A stretch of 64,000 bases of DNA from Ectopseudomonas alcaliphila. GTDB taxonomy: Bacteria > Pseudomonadota > Gammaproteobacteria > Pseudomonadales > Pseudomonadaceae. Below the pieces are notes generated by a model that worked only from the letters and a program-made list of their open reading frames with translations, made no database searches and was not told where the DNA came from. Shown here piece after piece: positions 35,879 to 43,617 of this stretch. The position numbers and the translations under genes were made by a program. The stretch is from positions 524,715 through 588,714 of the forward strand of contig NZ_FNAE01000003.1 of the NCBI RefSeq assembly GCF_900101755.1, given 5' to 3'. Each line of letters starts with the position of its first letter. Position 1 is the stretch's first letter.

Positions 35879-38026
35879 TTATCTGAAGACTTCACCCTTG
35901 GCGGCCTTCTCCAGCAACAGCGCCGGTGGCAGGAAGCGCTCGCCGTACTGCTCGGCCAGATATTGTGCACGGGCGACGAAGTCCCTCACCCCGTACTGGT
36001 TGATGAACTGCAGCGCACCACCGGTCCAGGCGGCGAAGCCTATGCCGAAGATCGAGCCGATATTGGCGTCGGCCACCGACTTCAACACACCCTCTTCCAC
36101 GCAGCGCACCGTCTCGATGGCCTGGATGAACAGAATGCGATCACGCACGTCCTCCTGCGGAATCTGCGCATCGGCCTTCTCGAAGCGCGCCTTGAGCTCG
36201 GGCCACAGGTGCTTCTTGCCGCCTGCCGGGTAATCGTAGAAACCGCCACCGGCCGCCTTGCCTGGGCGCTTGTACTCGTTAAGCATCAGATCGATCACCG
36301 CAAAGGCCGGGTGCTCGGGAATGGATTTGCCTTCAACTGCCAGATCCTGGATGGTCTGCAGGCGGATGTGATTCATCAGGCTCATCGACACTTCGTCGCT
36401 GATCGCCAGCGGGCCGACCGGCATGCCGGCCTTGCGCGCCTCGTTCTCGATCATCGCCGCGCTGACGCCTTCGCCGAGCATGGCCAGACCTTCGTTGGTG
36501 AAGGTGCCGAACACGCGCGAGGTGAAGAAGCCGCGGCTGTCGTTGACCACGATAGGCGTCTTCTTGATCAGCATGACGTAGTCGAAGCCGCGCGCCAGGG
36601 TCTCGTCGCTGGTCTGCTCGCCGCGGATGATCTCTACCAGCGGCATCTTGTCCACCGGGCTGAAGAAGTGCAGGCCGATGAATGTCTCGGGGCGCTGAAC
36701 GGCGCCAGCCAGACCGGTGATCGGCAGCGTCGAGGTGTTGGAGGCAATCACCGCATCGCTCAGTGCTGCGGCCTCGGCGGCAGCGGTGACCTTGCCCTTG
36801 AGCGCACGGTCCTCGAACACCGCTTCGATGATCAGGTCGCAGCCGTCGAAGTCCGCCTCGTTGTCGGTGGCCTTGATCAGCGCCAGGAATGCCTCACGCT
36901 GCTCGGCGCTCATGTGGCCCTTGCCGACCTTCTTGTCCAGCAGCTTGGCCGAGTAGGCCTTGCCCTTCTCCGCCGCCTCGAGGGACACATCCTTGAGCAC
37001 CACTTCGATGCCGGCAGCCGCCGAAACGTAGGCGATACCGGCGCCCATCATGCCGGCACCAAGCACGCCGACTTTCTTCGTCTGGGTTTTCGGGTAGCCC
37101 TGTGGGCGCGAGCCGCCAGCGTTGATCTCATTGAGCTGGAACCAGAAGGTACCGATCATGTTCTTCGCTACCTGACCACAGGTGAGCTCGGTGAAGTAGC
37201 GCGCCTCGATGATCTGCGCGGTGTCGAAGTCGACCTGTGCGCCCTCGACGGCGGCGCACATGATCTTCTCCGGCGCCGGGAAGCAGCCCTTGGTCTTGTC
37301 GCGCAGCACGCTCGGGGCGATGGCCAGCATCTGCGCCACGCTCGGCGAGCTCGGCGTGCCACCGGGAATCTTGTAGCCCTGCACGTCCCAGGGCTGTTTG
37401 GCGGCAGGGTTGGCGGCGATCCAGGCACGGGCCTTGGCCAGCATCTCATCACGACCGCTGGCCAGATCGTGGATCAACCCTGCCTTGAGCGCTGCCTCCG
37501 GACGGACCTTCTTGCCTTCGGCCAGATATGGCAGCGCCTTTTCCAGGCCGAGGATGCGCACCATGCGCACCACACCGCCACCGCCCGGCAGCAGGCCCAG
37601 GGTCACCTCCGGCAAGCCGAGCTGCACGTGGCTCTCGTTCAGCGCGATGCGGTGGTGGCAGGCCAGGGCGATTTCCCAGCCGCCGCCCAGCGCTGCGCCG
37701 TTGATGGCAGCGACCACGGGCTTGCCGAGGGTTTCCAGACGGCGCAGCTGGCCCTTGATCCTCAGGATCATCTCGTAGAAGCCCTGGGCCTCGGCCTGGG
37801 TGACCTTGATCAGTTCATTGAGGTCACCGCCGGCGAAAAAGGTCTTCTTCGCCGAGGTGACGATCACCCCGGCAATCGAATCCCTTTCCACTTCCAGGCG
37901 GTCGACGATCTTGCCCATGGCCTCGCGGTACACCGCGTTCATGGTGTTGGCGCTCTGGCCGGGCATGTCCATGGTCAGGACGACGATAGCGTCCTGGCCT
38001 TTTTCGTAACGGATGGCGTCAGTCAT
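35879..38026 (-). CDS. Fatty-acid oxidation multifunctional protein (enoyl-CoA hydratase / 3-hydroxyacyl-CoA dehydrogenase)
   Basis: The ATG at 38026 (MTDAIRYEKGQ) gives 715 residues; the upstream frame is a shadow through a repeat. The N-terminal crotonase domain (about 5-200) has FFAGGDLNEL for the oxyanion hole and the ALGGGWEIALACHHRIA segment. The NAD-binding domain (about 315-490) starts VGVLGAGMMGAGIAYVSA, and the C-terminal dehydrogenase domains contain DSRGFFTSRVF. It performs the hydration and dehydrogenation steps of beta-oxidation. The thiolase gene lies upstream on the same strand, in the order of PA1736-PA1737; it differs from the main fadBA5 pair. Confidence 0.93.
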   Translation of the reverse strand: MTDAIRYEKGQDAIVVLTMDMPGQSANTMNAVYREAMGKIVDRLEVERDSIAGVIVTSAKKTFFAGGDLNELIKVTQAEAQGFYEMILRIKGQLRRLETLGKPVVAAINGAALGGGWEIALACHHRIALNESHVQLGLPEVTLGLLPGGGGVVRMVRILGLEKALPYLAEGKKVRPEAALKAGLIHDLASGRDEMLAKARAWIAANPAAKQPWDVQGYKIPGGTPSSPSVAQMLAIAPSVLRDKTKGCFPAPEKIMCAAVEGAQVDFDTAQIIEARYFTELTCGQVAKNMIGTFWFQLNEINAGGSRPQGYPKTQTKKVGVLGAGMMGAGIAYVSAAAGIEVVLKDVSLEAAEKGKAYSAKLLDKKVGKGHMSAEQREAFLALIKATDNEADFDGCDLIIEAVFEDRALKGKVTAAAEAAALSDAVIASNTSTLPITGLAGAVQRPETFIGLHFFSPVDKMPLVEIIRGEQTSDETLARGFDYVMLIKKTPIVVNDSRGFFTSRVFGTFTNEGLAMLGEGVSAAMIENEARKAGMPVGPLAISDEVSMSLMNHIRLQTIQDLAVEGKSIPEHPAFAVIDLMLNEYKRPGKAAGGGFYDYPAGGKKHLWPELKARFEKADAQIPQEDVRDRILFIQAIETVRCVEEGVLKSVADANIGSIFGIGFAAWTGGALQFINQYGVRDFVARAQYLAEQYGERFLPPALLLEKAAKGEVFR

Positions 38027-38060
38027 TTTTGTATTCTCTTCCCAAAGCTGTGGGAGCTGC

Positions 38061-38113
38061 GTAGGGCGGGTGCAACCCGCCAGCACACGAATGGCGGGTT
38101 TCACCCGCCCTAC
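38061..38113. repeat. REP-like inverted repeat, GTAGGGCGGGTGCAACCCGC family
   Basis: Two 22-base arms (38061-38082 and 38092-38113) with a single mismatch lie between the thiolase and multifunctional-enzyme genes. The same family has a single arm at 11772-11793. In the transcript it would fold into a hairpin between the two cistrons and could affect their relative expression. Confidence 0.9.
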
Positions 38114-38116
38114 CGA

Positions 38117-39322
38117 TCAGATTCGTTCGATGATGGTGGCGATGCCCATGCCGCCGCCCACGCAGAGGGTGGCAAGGCCGTAGCGCAGCTGACGTTTTTC
38201 CAACTCATCGAGCAACGTACCAAGGATGGCGCAACCGGTGGCGCCCAGCGGGTGGCCCATGGCGATGGAGCCGCCGTTGACGTTGACCTTGTCCTCGCTC
38301 ACGCCCATGTCCTTCATGAACTTCATCACCACCGAGGCGAAGGCCTCGTTGACCTCGAACAGATCGATGTCGTCGATGGACAGCCCCGCCTTGGCCAGTG
38401 CCTTACGCGTGGCCGGCGCCGGGCCGGTGAGCATGATGGTCGGGTCGGTGCTGGTCACCGCCGTGGCGACGATGCGCGCGCGCGGCTTCAGGCCCAGTTC
38501 CTTGCCCTTGGCCGCCGAGCCGATCAGCATCAGCGCCGCGCCATCGACGATGCCGGAGCTGTTGCCCGGCGTGTGCACGTGCTCGATGCGCTCGACATGG
38601 CTGTAGACGCGCAGCGCGGTGGCGTCGAAGCCCATCTGCCCCATCATCTCGAAGCTCGGCTTGAGCTTGCCCAGGCCATCAAGGGTGGAATCGCCACGAA
38701 TGAATTCGTCATGGTCGAGCAGCACGATGCCGTTCTGGTCGGTCACCGGCACCAGCGACCTGGCGAACGAGCCATCGGCGCTGGCGCGTGCGGCCTTGTG
38801 CTGCGAGCGCAGGGCGAAGGCATCGACATCGGCGCGGCTGAAACCCTCCAGGGTGGCGATCAGGTCGGCACCGATACCCTGCGGTACGAAATTGGTGTGG
38901 ATGTTGGTTTCCGGGTCCATCACCCAGGCGCCGCCGTCCGAGCCCATGGGCACGCGCGACATGGACTCCACGCCACCGACCACCACCAGATCCTCGAAGC
39001 CGGAGCGCACCTTCATCGCCCCCATGTTCACCGCTTCCAGCCCCGAGGCGCAGAAGCGGTTGAGTTGCACGCCCGCCACACTGACGTCCCAGTCCGCGAC
39101 CATGGCGGCGGTCTTGGCGATATCGGCGCCCTGATCGCCTACGGGCGTCACGCAGCCCAGCACGATGTCGTCCACCTGGCTGGTATCCAGATCGTTGCGC
39201 GTTTGCAGGGCATTGAGTAGGCCAGCAATCAGCTGAACCGGTTTGACGCTGTACAGCGCGCCGTCCTTCTTACCCTTGCCACGCGGTGTGCGTACCGCAT
39301 CGAAAATATATGCTTCGGTCAT
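38117..39322 (-). CDS. Acetyl-CoA C-acyltransferase (thiolase)
   Basis: The 401-residue protein is a full-length thiolase. The nucleophilic Cys is in [12 protein letters not shown] (about residue 90), the general-base His in [15 protein letters not shown] and the second Cys in LCVGGGMG. It completes beta-oxidation cycles by releasing acetyl-CoA, or acts in reverse as an acetoacetyl-CoA synthase. It precedes the multifunctional enzyme gene. A palindrome at 39464-39477, typical of TetR-family regulators of acyl-CoA metabolism, lies upstream. Confidence 0.94.
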   Translation of the reverse strand: MTEAYIFDAVRTPRGKGKKDGALYSVKPVQLIAGLLNALQTRNDLDTSQVDDIVLGCVTPVGDQGADIAKTAAMVADWDVSVAGVQLNRFCASGLEAVNMGAMKVRSGFEDLVVVGGVESMSRVPMGSDGGAWVMDPETNIHTNFVPQGIGADLIATLEGFSRADVDAFALRSQHKAARASADGSFARSLVPVTDQNGIVLLDHDEFIRGDSTLDGLGKLKPSFEMMGQMGFDATALRVYSHVERIEHVHTPGNSSGIVDGAALMLIGSAAKGKELGLKPRARIVATAVTSTDPTIMLTGPAPATRKALAKAGLSIDDIDLFEVNEAFASVVMKFMKDMGVSEDKVNVNGGSIAMGHPLGATGCAILGTLLDELEKRQLRYGLATLCVGGGMGIATIIERI

Positions 39323-39463
39323 GGCGTCCTCGGAGACTGATACGGCGCTGGCGGAACATTACGGACCGGCCGCGCCTGTTCTTATTGAGCCTGACTACCA
39401 TAGCGCCGGTACATCAGCGCTCAATGACCTAAGCGCTCAGCACCATTGACCGCTGAGCTCAGA

Positions 39464-39477
39464 CGAACGGTCGTTTG
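39464..39477. promoter_or_regulatory. Candidate TetR-type operator upstream of the thiolase gene
   Basis: CGAACGGTCGTTTG has near-perfect dyad symmetry (AACG-GT-CGTT core). It resembles binding sites of TetR-family repressors of fatty-acid oxidation genes, as far as I recall. It lies 142 bases before the thiolase start. Confidence 0.4.
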
Positions 39478-39632
39478 CTCGACCGGATACCTGCAAGGGC
39501 AAGCAAGCTGTCTGCCTCAAGGCCTGCATTGTTGCGGAGGACCTCGTACATAGCCTCAGCTTCCTAACAGTACTTCGTTAGCAACCAAACCATCTAAGGA
39601 AGCTGTGACGCCAGCCCTAGAGTTACCTCCAC

Positions 39633-39685
39633 ACCCGTGCAAAAAAACGGGTACAGGGAGCCGTCGCCGGGTCATGCCGGGACGG
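39633..39685 (+). promoter_or_regulatory. Folded leader upstream of a 31-residue ORF
   Basis: Two adjacent hairpins are visible. The first is ACCCGT (39633-39638) with ACGGGT (39647-39652) and an A-rich loop. The second pairs 39661-39670 with 39677-39685 over nine positions with one bulged G and a GTCATG loop. They precede the small ORF at 39780 by about 95 bases. No known riboswitch family was recognised. Confidence 0.35.
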
Positions 39686-39779
39686 TGAATCAGAGTAACG
39701 CCCAGGTGTGACGCAGCGACTGTCAGACAGTGATGCAGGCGCCCGACGCCACTCCCATAACAACAAAAGGCATGCGGCC

Positions 39780-39875
39780 ATGTTCAAACAGCCGAAATAT
39801 CGCCAGGCTGGTGTAATCCTCTTCGCCACGGCACTCATCCTGATCCTTCCCAACCTGACCCGTCTGGTCAGCTGA
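39780..39875 (+). CDS. Possible 31-residue single-span membrane protein
   Basis: An ATG at 39780, with AAAGG about nine bases upstream, opens a 31-codon frame: MFKQPKYRQAGVILFATALI continuing LILPNLTRLVS. A basic N-terminus is followed by one membrane helix (about residues 11-25) and a short polar tail, the usual shape of functional bacterial microproteins. The rhodanese operon starts 125 bases downstream. Coding is plausible but unproven. Confidence 0.5.
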   Translation: MFKQPKYRQAGVILFATALILILPNLTRLVS

Positions 39876-40000
39876 ACGTCCACCCTCCCCGCTGCTGTGC
39901 CGACGCCGTGGTGCGCTCAGTGCAGGGCGGGCGCTTGCTTGTGGACGGCGCGCTGACTTCGGGCAAAGATAGGCAAAAGCCCCCTGCCCTGGAGCCGGAC

Positions 40001-40360
40001 ATGCGTCTTCTCATCTTGTTGAGCGGCCTGCTCACCTTTCTTAGCGCCCAGGCCGAAGAAGTCGATCAGGCTGCCGCTCTGGCCACCCTGCAACGGGCCG
40101 ACAGCCTGCTGATCGACGTACGTAGCAGCGAGGAATTTTCCGCTGGCGCCCTGCCTGGCGCCATTCGCATCGGTCATGAGGAGATCGCTGCGCAGATCGC
40201 GAGCATCGCGCCGGACAAGGACAGTCCCGTGGTGCTCTATTGCCGCAGCGGCCGCCGCTCGGGCCTTGCCAAGCAAAGCCTGGAAGCGCTGGGTTACCGC
40301 CAGGTCATCAATGCCGGCGCTTATGACGATCTGCTACCTCTGCTGGAGACCGAGGAGTGA
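40001..40360 (+). CDS. Periplasmic rhodanese-like protein
   Basis: The ATG at 40001, with GGAG at 39991-39994, gives 119 residues; the frame upstream is not conserved in character. The first 18 residues are a signal peptide (LLSGLLTFLSAQA). The rest is one rhodanese domain with LLIDVRSSEEFSAGALPGAIRI and the active-site loop LYCRSGRRSGLA, whose Cys carries a persulfide. Its stop overlaps the GTG start of the next gene. Together they form an exported sulfur or redox module whose substrate is unknown. Confidence 0.92.
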   Translation: MRLLILLSGLLTFLSAQAEEVDQAAALATLQRADSLLIDVRSSEEFSAGALPGAIRIGHEEIAAQIASIAPDKDSPVVLYCRSGRRSGLAKQSLEALGYRQVINAGAYDDLLPLLETEE

Positions 40361-41154
40361 AGGCACTGCTACTTGCACTGTTGGTTCTGGGCGGCACGGC
40401 GCAGGCTACGCAGCTCGAGATACATCTGAACGGCGGCCAACGCAACTGGAGCAGCGGCGAGTTGCTCAGCCACCCGCAGGCACGCGACATCGAGATAGAC
40501 GAAGACGTGAGTTACAAGCGGCCCATGCGTTACCGAGCGGTGCCCATAAGCGTCCTGCTGGACGGTGTGAGCGCAGGTGACCATCTGCAAGCCGTAGCCC
40601 TGGATGGTTTCGCCGCCGAGCTGCCGGCCGCCACCCTGCTGGCCCGCGAGGGTGCCAAGGCGTGGCTGGCCATCGAGGACCCGCAAAACCCCTGGCCACC
40701 GCTGGCCAAGGGCAAGCCCAGCGCCGGCCCCTTCTATCTGGTCTGGACCGATCCGGCCGCCAGCCAGATCGGCCCGGAGCAGTGGCCCTTCCAGGTCGCC
40801 CGGATTCGCCAGCTCGCCGCGGTCGAACAGCGCTTCCCTGCCCTGCTGCCTGCAGCGGACGCCAGTGCCGAAGTCCAGGCAGGCTTCGCCGCCTATCAGA
40901 AGAACTGCATGGCCTGCCATCGCCTCAATGGCGCGGGTGACGCCGAGTTCGGACCCGACCTGAATATTCCCCACAACCCGACCGAGTACTTCACCGGCGA
41001 ATTTCTGCACCAGTACATCCGCGACCCGCAAAGCCTGCGGCGCTGGCCACAGGGGCGCATGCCAGGTTTCAGCGAACAGACCCTCAGCGCCATGGAACTG
41101 GAGCAACTGATCGGCTATCTGCAGCATATGGCGCAGCGCAAGATCACCCGCTAG
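40357..41154 (+). CDS. Exported molybdopterin-fold / cytochrome c fusion protein
   Basis: The GTG at 40357 overlaps the rhodanese stop (GTGA); GGAG at 40345-40348 is suitably placed. The 265-residue protein begins with a signal peptide (about 1-17). Residues 20-150 resemble the small molybdopterin-oxidoreductase fold proteins of the sulfite-oxidase type, with VPISVLLDGVSAGDHLQAVALDGF and FYLVWTDP, though no conserved molybdenum Cys is evident, so it may not bind cofactor. Residues about 170-260 are a cytochrome c domain with one CMACH haem site and MPGF as candidate Met ligand. It is probably a periplasmic electron carrier. Confidence 0.8.
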   Translation: MKALLLALLVLGGTAQATQLEIHLNGGQRNWSSGELLSHPQARDIEIDEDVSYKRPMRYRAVPISVLLDGVSAGDHLQAVALDGFAAELPAATLLAREGAKAWLAIEDPQNPWPPLAKGKPSAGPFYLVWTDPAASQIGPEQWPFQVARIRQLAAVEQRFPALLPAADASAEVQAGFAAYQKNCMACHRLNGAGDAEFGPDLNIPHNPTEYFTGEFLHQYIRDPQSLRRWPQGRMPGFSEQTLSAMELEQLIGYLQHMAQRKITR

Positions 41155-41163
41155 GAGGACGGC

Positions 41164-41562
41164 ATGCATCGCAGCAGGCTGGGCAACATCGTCATCGACT
41201 GCAACACGGGCGACCTGCTGGCCGACGCCCGATTCTGGAGCCAGGCGCTCGGCTATCCGCTGCCGGAGACAATCGACGGCGACAGCCCGTTCATCCAGCT
41301 ACTGACCCCGCCAGGAGAAGTGCAGGTGATCATCCAGCGCGTGGGGCATGAAGCCCGTGCCCATCTGGACATCGACACCGATTCGATCAGCGATGAAGTC
41401 GTGCGCCTGGAACACCTCGGTGCCACGGTCGTAACCCGCAAGGACGCCTGGGTGGTGATGCAGGCGCCCAGCGGTCATCGCTTCTGCGTCGGCAGCCCCT
41501 ACCGCGCCGGCTTCGACGAACACGCCAACCACTGGAACACGAGCACAGATGCAAAGACCTGA
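41164..41562 (+). CDS. VOC (glyoxalase-like) family protein
   Basis: The 132-residue protein starts nine bases after the cytochrome gene, with GGAGG (41155-41159 region) upstream. It matches the glyoxalase/bleomycin-resistance fold: LGNIVIDCNTGDLLADARFWSQALGYPL, the strand ARAHLDIDTDS and the terminal HRFCVGSP. Such proteins are metal-dependent enzymes or binding proteins, and the specificity cannot be read from sequence. The next small gene overlaps its end by 14 bases. Confidence 0.87.
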   Translation: MHRSRLGNIVIDCNTGDLLADARFWSQALGYPLPETIDGDSPFIQLLTPPGEVQVIIQRVGHEARAHLDIDTDSISDEVVRLEHLGATVVTRKDAWVVMQAPSGHRFCVGSPYRAGFDEHANHWNTSTDAKT

Positions 41563-41866
41563 ATTCACGGACGAAGAACGCGCCCTCATCCTGGCGGTCG
41601 CCAGCGGCAGCGACAGCCAGTTCGAACGCATCCTCGGGCACCTGCCCTGGATCGCGCCGGGCATCGCCTTCATCGCCTACGGCGCGCTAAGCGGACAACT
41701 GCACGCCGTCACCATCGGCGCCCTGTCGGTTCTCCTCTACCAGTTCTGGGGGCTGGTCCAGGAGCTGCGGTATTCGGCGCTCTATACGGCGATCTTCCGC
41801 AAGATCGCCCGCCAGTTGGGTGAGCCGGCGGCAACCACGGCACAAGACCCGCCGGAGCTACGATAA
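41549..41866 (+). CDS. Small hypothetical membrane protein
   Basis: The 105-residue protein starts inside the 3' end of the VOC gene, so the two are translationally linked. It has a polar N-terminus and two adjacent hydrophobic segments (about 33-50 and 53-72, WIAPGIAFIAYGALSG and LHAVTIGALSVLLYQFWGLV). The C-terminal 30 residues are polar. It is the last gene of the rhodanese operon and is convergent with the transglutaminase gene. No family is recognised. Confidence 0.7.
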   Translation: MQRPEFTDEERALILAVASGSDSQFERILGHLPWIAPGIAFIAYGALSGQLHAVTIGALSVLLYQFWGLVQELRYSALYTAIFRKIARQLGEPAATTAQDPPELR

Positions 41867-41870
41867 CGCC

Positions 41871-42668
41871 TTACTGCTGACGCACCTGCAACAACGGCGC
41901 AACCTGCACCTGCGCGTGCATCTGCTCGCAGCCTCCGCCACGGCGCATACCGCGCACCGGGCAGGCATCGAGGTAATCCAGACCAACCGCCAGCTTGAGG
42001 TGCCGCTCCGGGCGCGCCAGGCAGTTGGTCACGTCGAAGCTGTACCAGGCGTCGCCTACCCAGGCCTCGGCCCAGGCATGGCTGGCCAGGTGCTCGGCGT
42101 CATCGGTATAGAGATAGCCCGACACATAGCGCGCCGGCACGCCGAGGCTGCGCGCGCAGGCGAGGAAAGCATGGGTGTGATCCTGGCAGACGCCACGGCG
42201 ACCGGCGAAGGCCTCGGCGGCGCTGGTGTCCACTTCGGTGATACCGGGCTGATAGGCGATATGAGCATTGAGCGCATGCATCAGATCGATCAGGCCGTTG
42301 CGATCCGTGCGTGCCTTGCTCTGCTGCGCAGCGAATTCACGGATGGCGTCGTCGGCCTGGGTCAGGCGGGTGAAGCGCAGGAACGGCAGCGCCGACTGGC
42401 GCTCGTGCTCGGCCTCGCAGGCTTCGTCGATGTCTACCTGGCCGCGGGCGCCAATGACGATGGACTCGTGCGGCTCGTCCAAGGTCAACACGTGCAGTAT
42501 GTTGCCGTAGGGGTCGAGCTGGGCATGCACCGGGCGCGGCAGGTCGAGCTGCCAGCTGAGCACCTGCTGGCGCTCGCTGTCGTGCGGGGTCAGGCGCAGG
42601 TACTGGATGCTCGCGCGCACCTGATCATCGTAATGGTAGGTGGTGTCATGGCTGATCGAGAGTCTCAT
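41871..42668 (-). CDS. Transglutaminase-like protein
   Basis: The 265-residue protein has an N-terminal beta-sandwich (about 1-110, starting LSISHDTTYHYDDQVRASIQYLRL) and a transglutaminase-like catalytic core. The triad is visible as GVCQDHTHAFLA (Cys), ASHAWAEAWV (His) and YSFDVTN (Asp). Bacterial members are thought to be proteases or peptide ligases or hydrolases. It forms a tight operon with the alpha-E and ATP-grasp genes, the standard arrangement for this set, which suggests formation or processing of an unknown peptide. Confidence 0.93.
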   Translation of the reverse strand: MRLSISHDTTYHYDDQVRASIQYLRLTPHDSERQQVLSWQLDLPRPVHAQLDPYGNILHVLTLDEPHESIVIGARGQVDIDEACEAEHERQSALPFLRFTRLTQADDAIREFAAQQSKARTDRNGLIDLMHALNAHIAYQPGITEVDTSAAEAFAGRRGVCQDHTHAFLACARSLGVPARYVSGYLYTDDAEHLASHAWAEAWVGDAWYSFDVTNCLARPERHLKLAVGLDYLDACPVRGMRRGGGCEQMHAQVQVAPLLQVRQQ

Positions 42669-43615
42669 GCGACCTCCAGGTAGGACGTATGGATGGTGTT
42701 GCCCAGCTGGCGCACCAGCAGGATGAAGTCGGTAAGCCAGGCGTGCAGGCCTTCATCGAGCACTTCGTCGATGCTGGTGTAGCGCAAGCGCGCATCCAGT
42801 TCGGCGGCCAGGCGCTGCGCCGGACGACCGTTCTCTCCAGGTAGACCGGCGAGCATCAGATTGAGTTCTTCCATGCAGGCACGCAGCGAGCGCGGCACAT
42901 CCGGGCGTAGCAGCAGCAGTTCGGCGACCTTGCGCGTGCGTGGCGAGCCACGGTAGCTCTCGGCGAAGGCTTCGAACGAGGACAACGCTCTCAGCAGCGC
43001 ACTCCACTGGTAATAGCTGCGCGCAGTGCGCTCTTCCAGCTCGTCGATCTCCTCGCCGAGCATTTCATAACGCGCATCAAGCAGGCGCAGGGTGTTGTCG
43101 GCGCGCTCGATGAAGGTGCCCAGGCGGATGAAGCGATACGCCTCGCCGCGCATGATGGTGCCGAAGGTAGCGCCACGGAACAGGTGCGAACGCTCCTTGA
43201 CCCACTCGCAGAAGCGGCTGATACCGTAGCGTCCCAGCCCCTGCTCGGCGATGCCGCGCATCTCCAGCCAGGTGGCGTTGATGTTCTCCCACATGTCCGC
43301 TGTGATCCGCCCGCGCACCGCATGGGCATTGCTGCGTGCAGCTTGCAGGCAACAGTAGATGCTGCCGGGGTTGCTCGCATCGAGAGCGAAGAAATGCAGC
43401 ATGCGCTCGCCGTGCAGCGGACCGTGACGTTCCAGGTAATCGTCCAGGGCGCCAGTGATCAGCAGCGGCATGGCCAACTCATCCAGGCCATCGCCACGGC
43501 CGTCCTGCGGCATGAGTGACAGCGAATAGCTGACGTCGAGCATGCGCGCCAGGTTCTCGGCACGCTCCAGATAGCGCGACATCCAGTACAGATCGGAGGC
43601 AGTACGACTGAGCAT
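42665..43615 (-). CDS. Alpha-E domain-containing protein
   Basis: The ATG at 43615 (MLSRTASDLYWMSRYLERAENLARML) gives 316 residues; the longer frame runs into the preceding gene. The whole protein is the all-helical alpha-E domain, with conserved DLYWMSRYLERAE near the start and GTFIERADNTLRLLD in the middle. Its stop overlaps the transglutaminase start and it begins two bases after the ATP-grasp stop. Biochemical function is not established. Genome context ties it to the ATP-grasp enzyme as a likely partner or scaffold. Confidence 0.93.
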   Translation of the reverse strand: MLSRTASDLYWMSRYLERAENLARMLDVSYSLSLMPQDGRGDGLDELAMPLLITGALDDYLERHGPLHGERMLHFFALDASNPGSIYCCLQAARSNAHAVRGRITADMWENINATWLEMRGIAEQGLGRYGISRFCEWVKERSHLFRGATFGTIMRGEAYRFIRLGTFIERADNTLRLLDARYEMLGEEIDELEERTARSYYQWSALLRALSSFEAFAESYRGSPRTRKVAELLLLRPDVPRSLRACMEELNLMLAGLPGENGRPAQRLAAELDARLRYTSIDEVLDEGLHAWLTDFILLVRQLGNTIHTSYLEVA

Positions 43616-43617
43616 GA

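Larger units (their letters stand above)
39323..39779. other. Long intergenic region upstream of the thiolase gene
   Basis: These 457 bases contain the promoter region of the thiolase gene on the minus strand, including a palindrome at 39464-39477. Between 39600 and 39690 they also contain two hairpins in front of a 31-codon ORF on the plus strand. A further inverted pair GCTCAGC/GCTGAGC occurs near 39435-39459. No longer gene is visible. Confidence 0.6.

Noticed and set aside
35963..39220. 1085-codon open frame on the plus strand opposite the beta-oxidation genes
   Set aside because: It runs antisense through two complete enzymes and a repeat, with no recognisable domain or ribosome-binding site.
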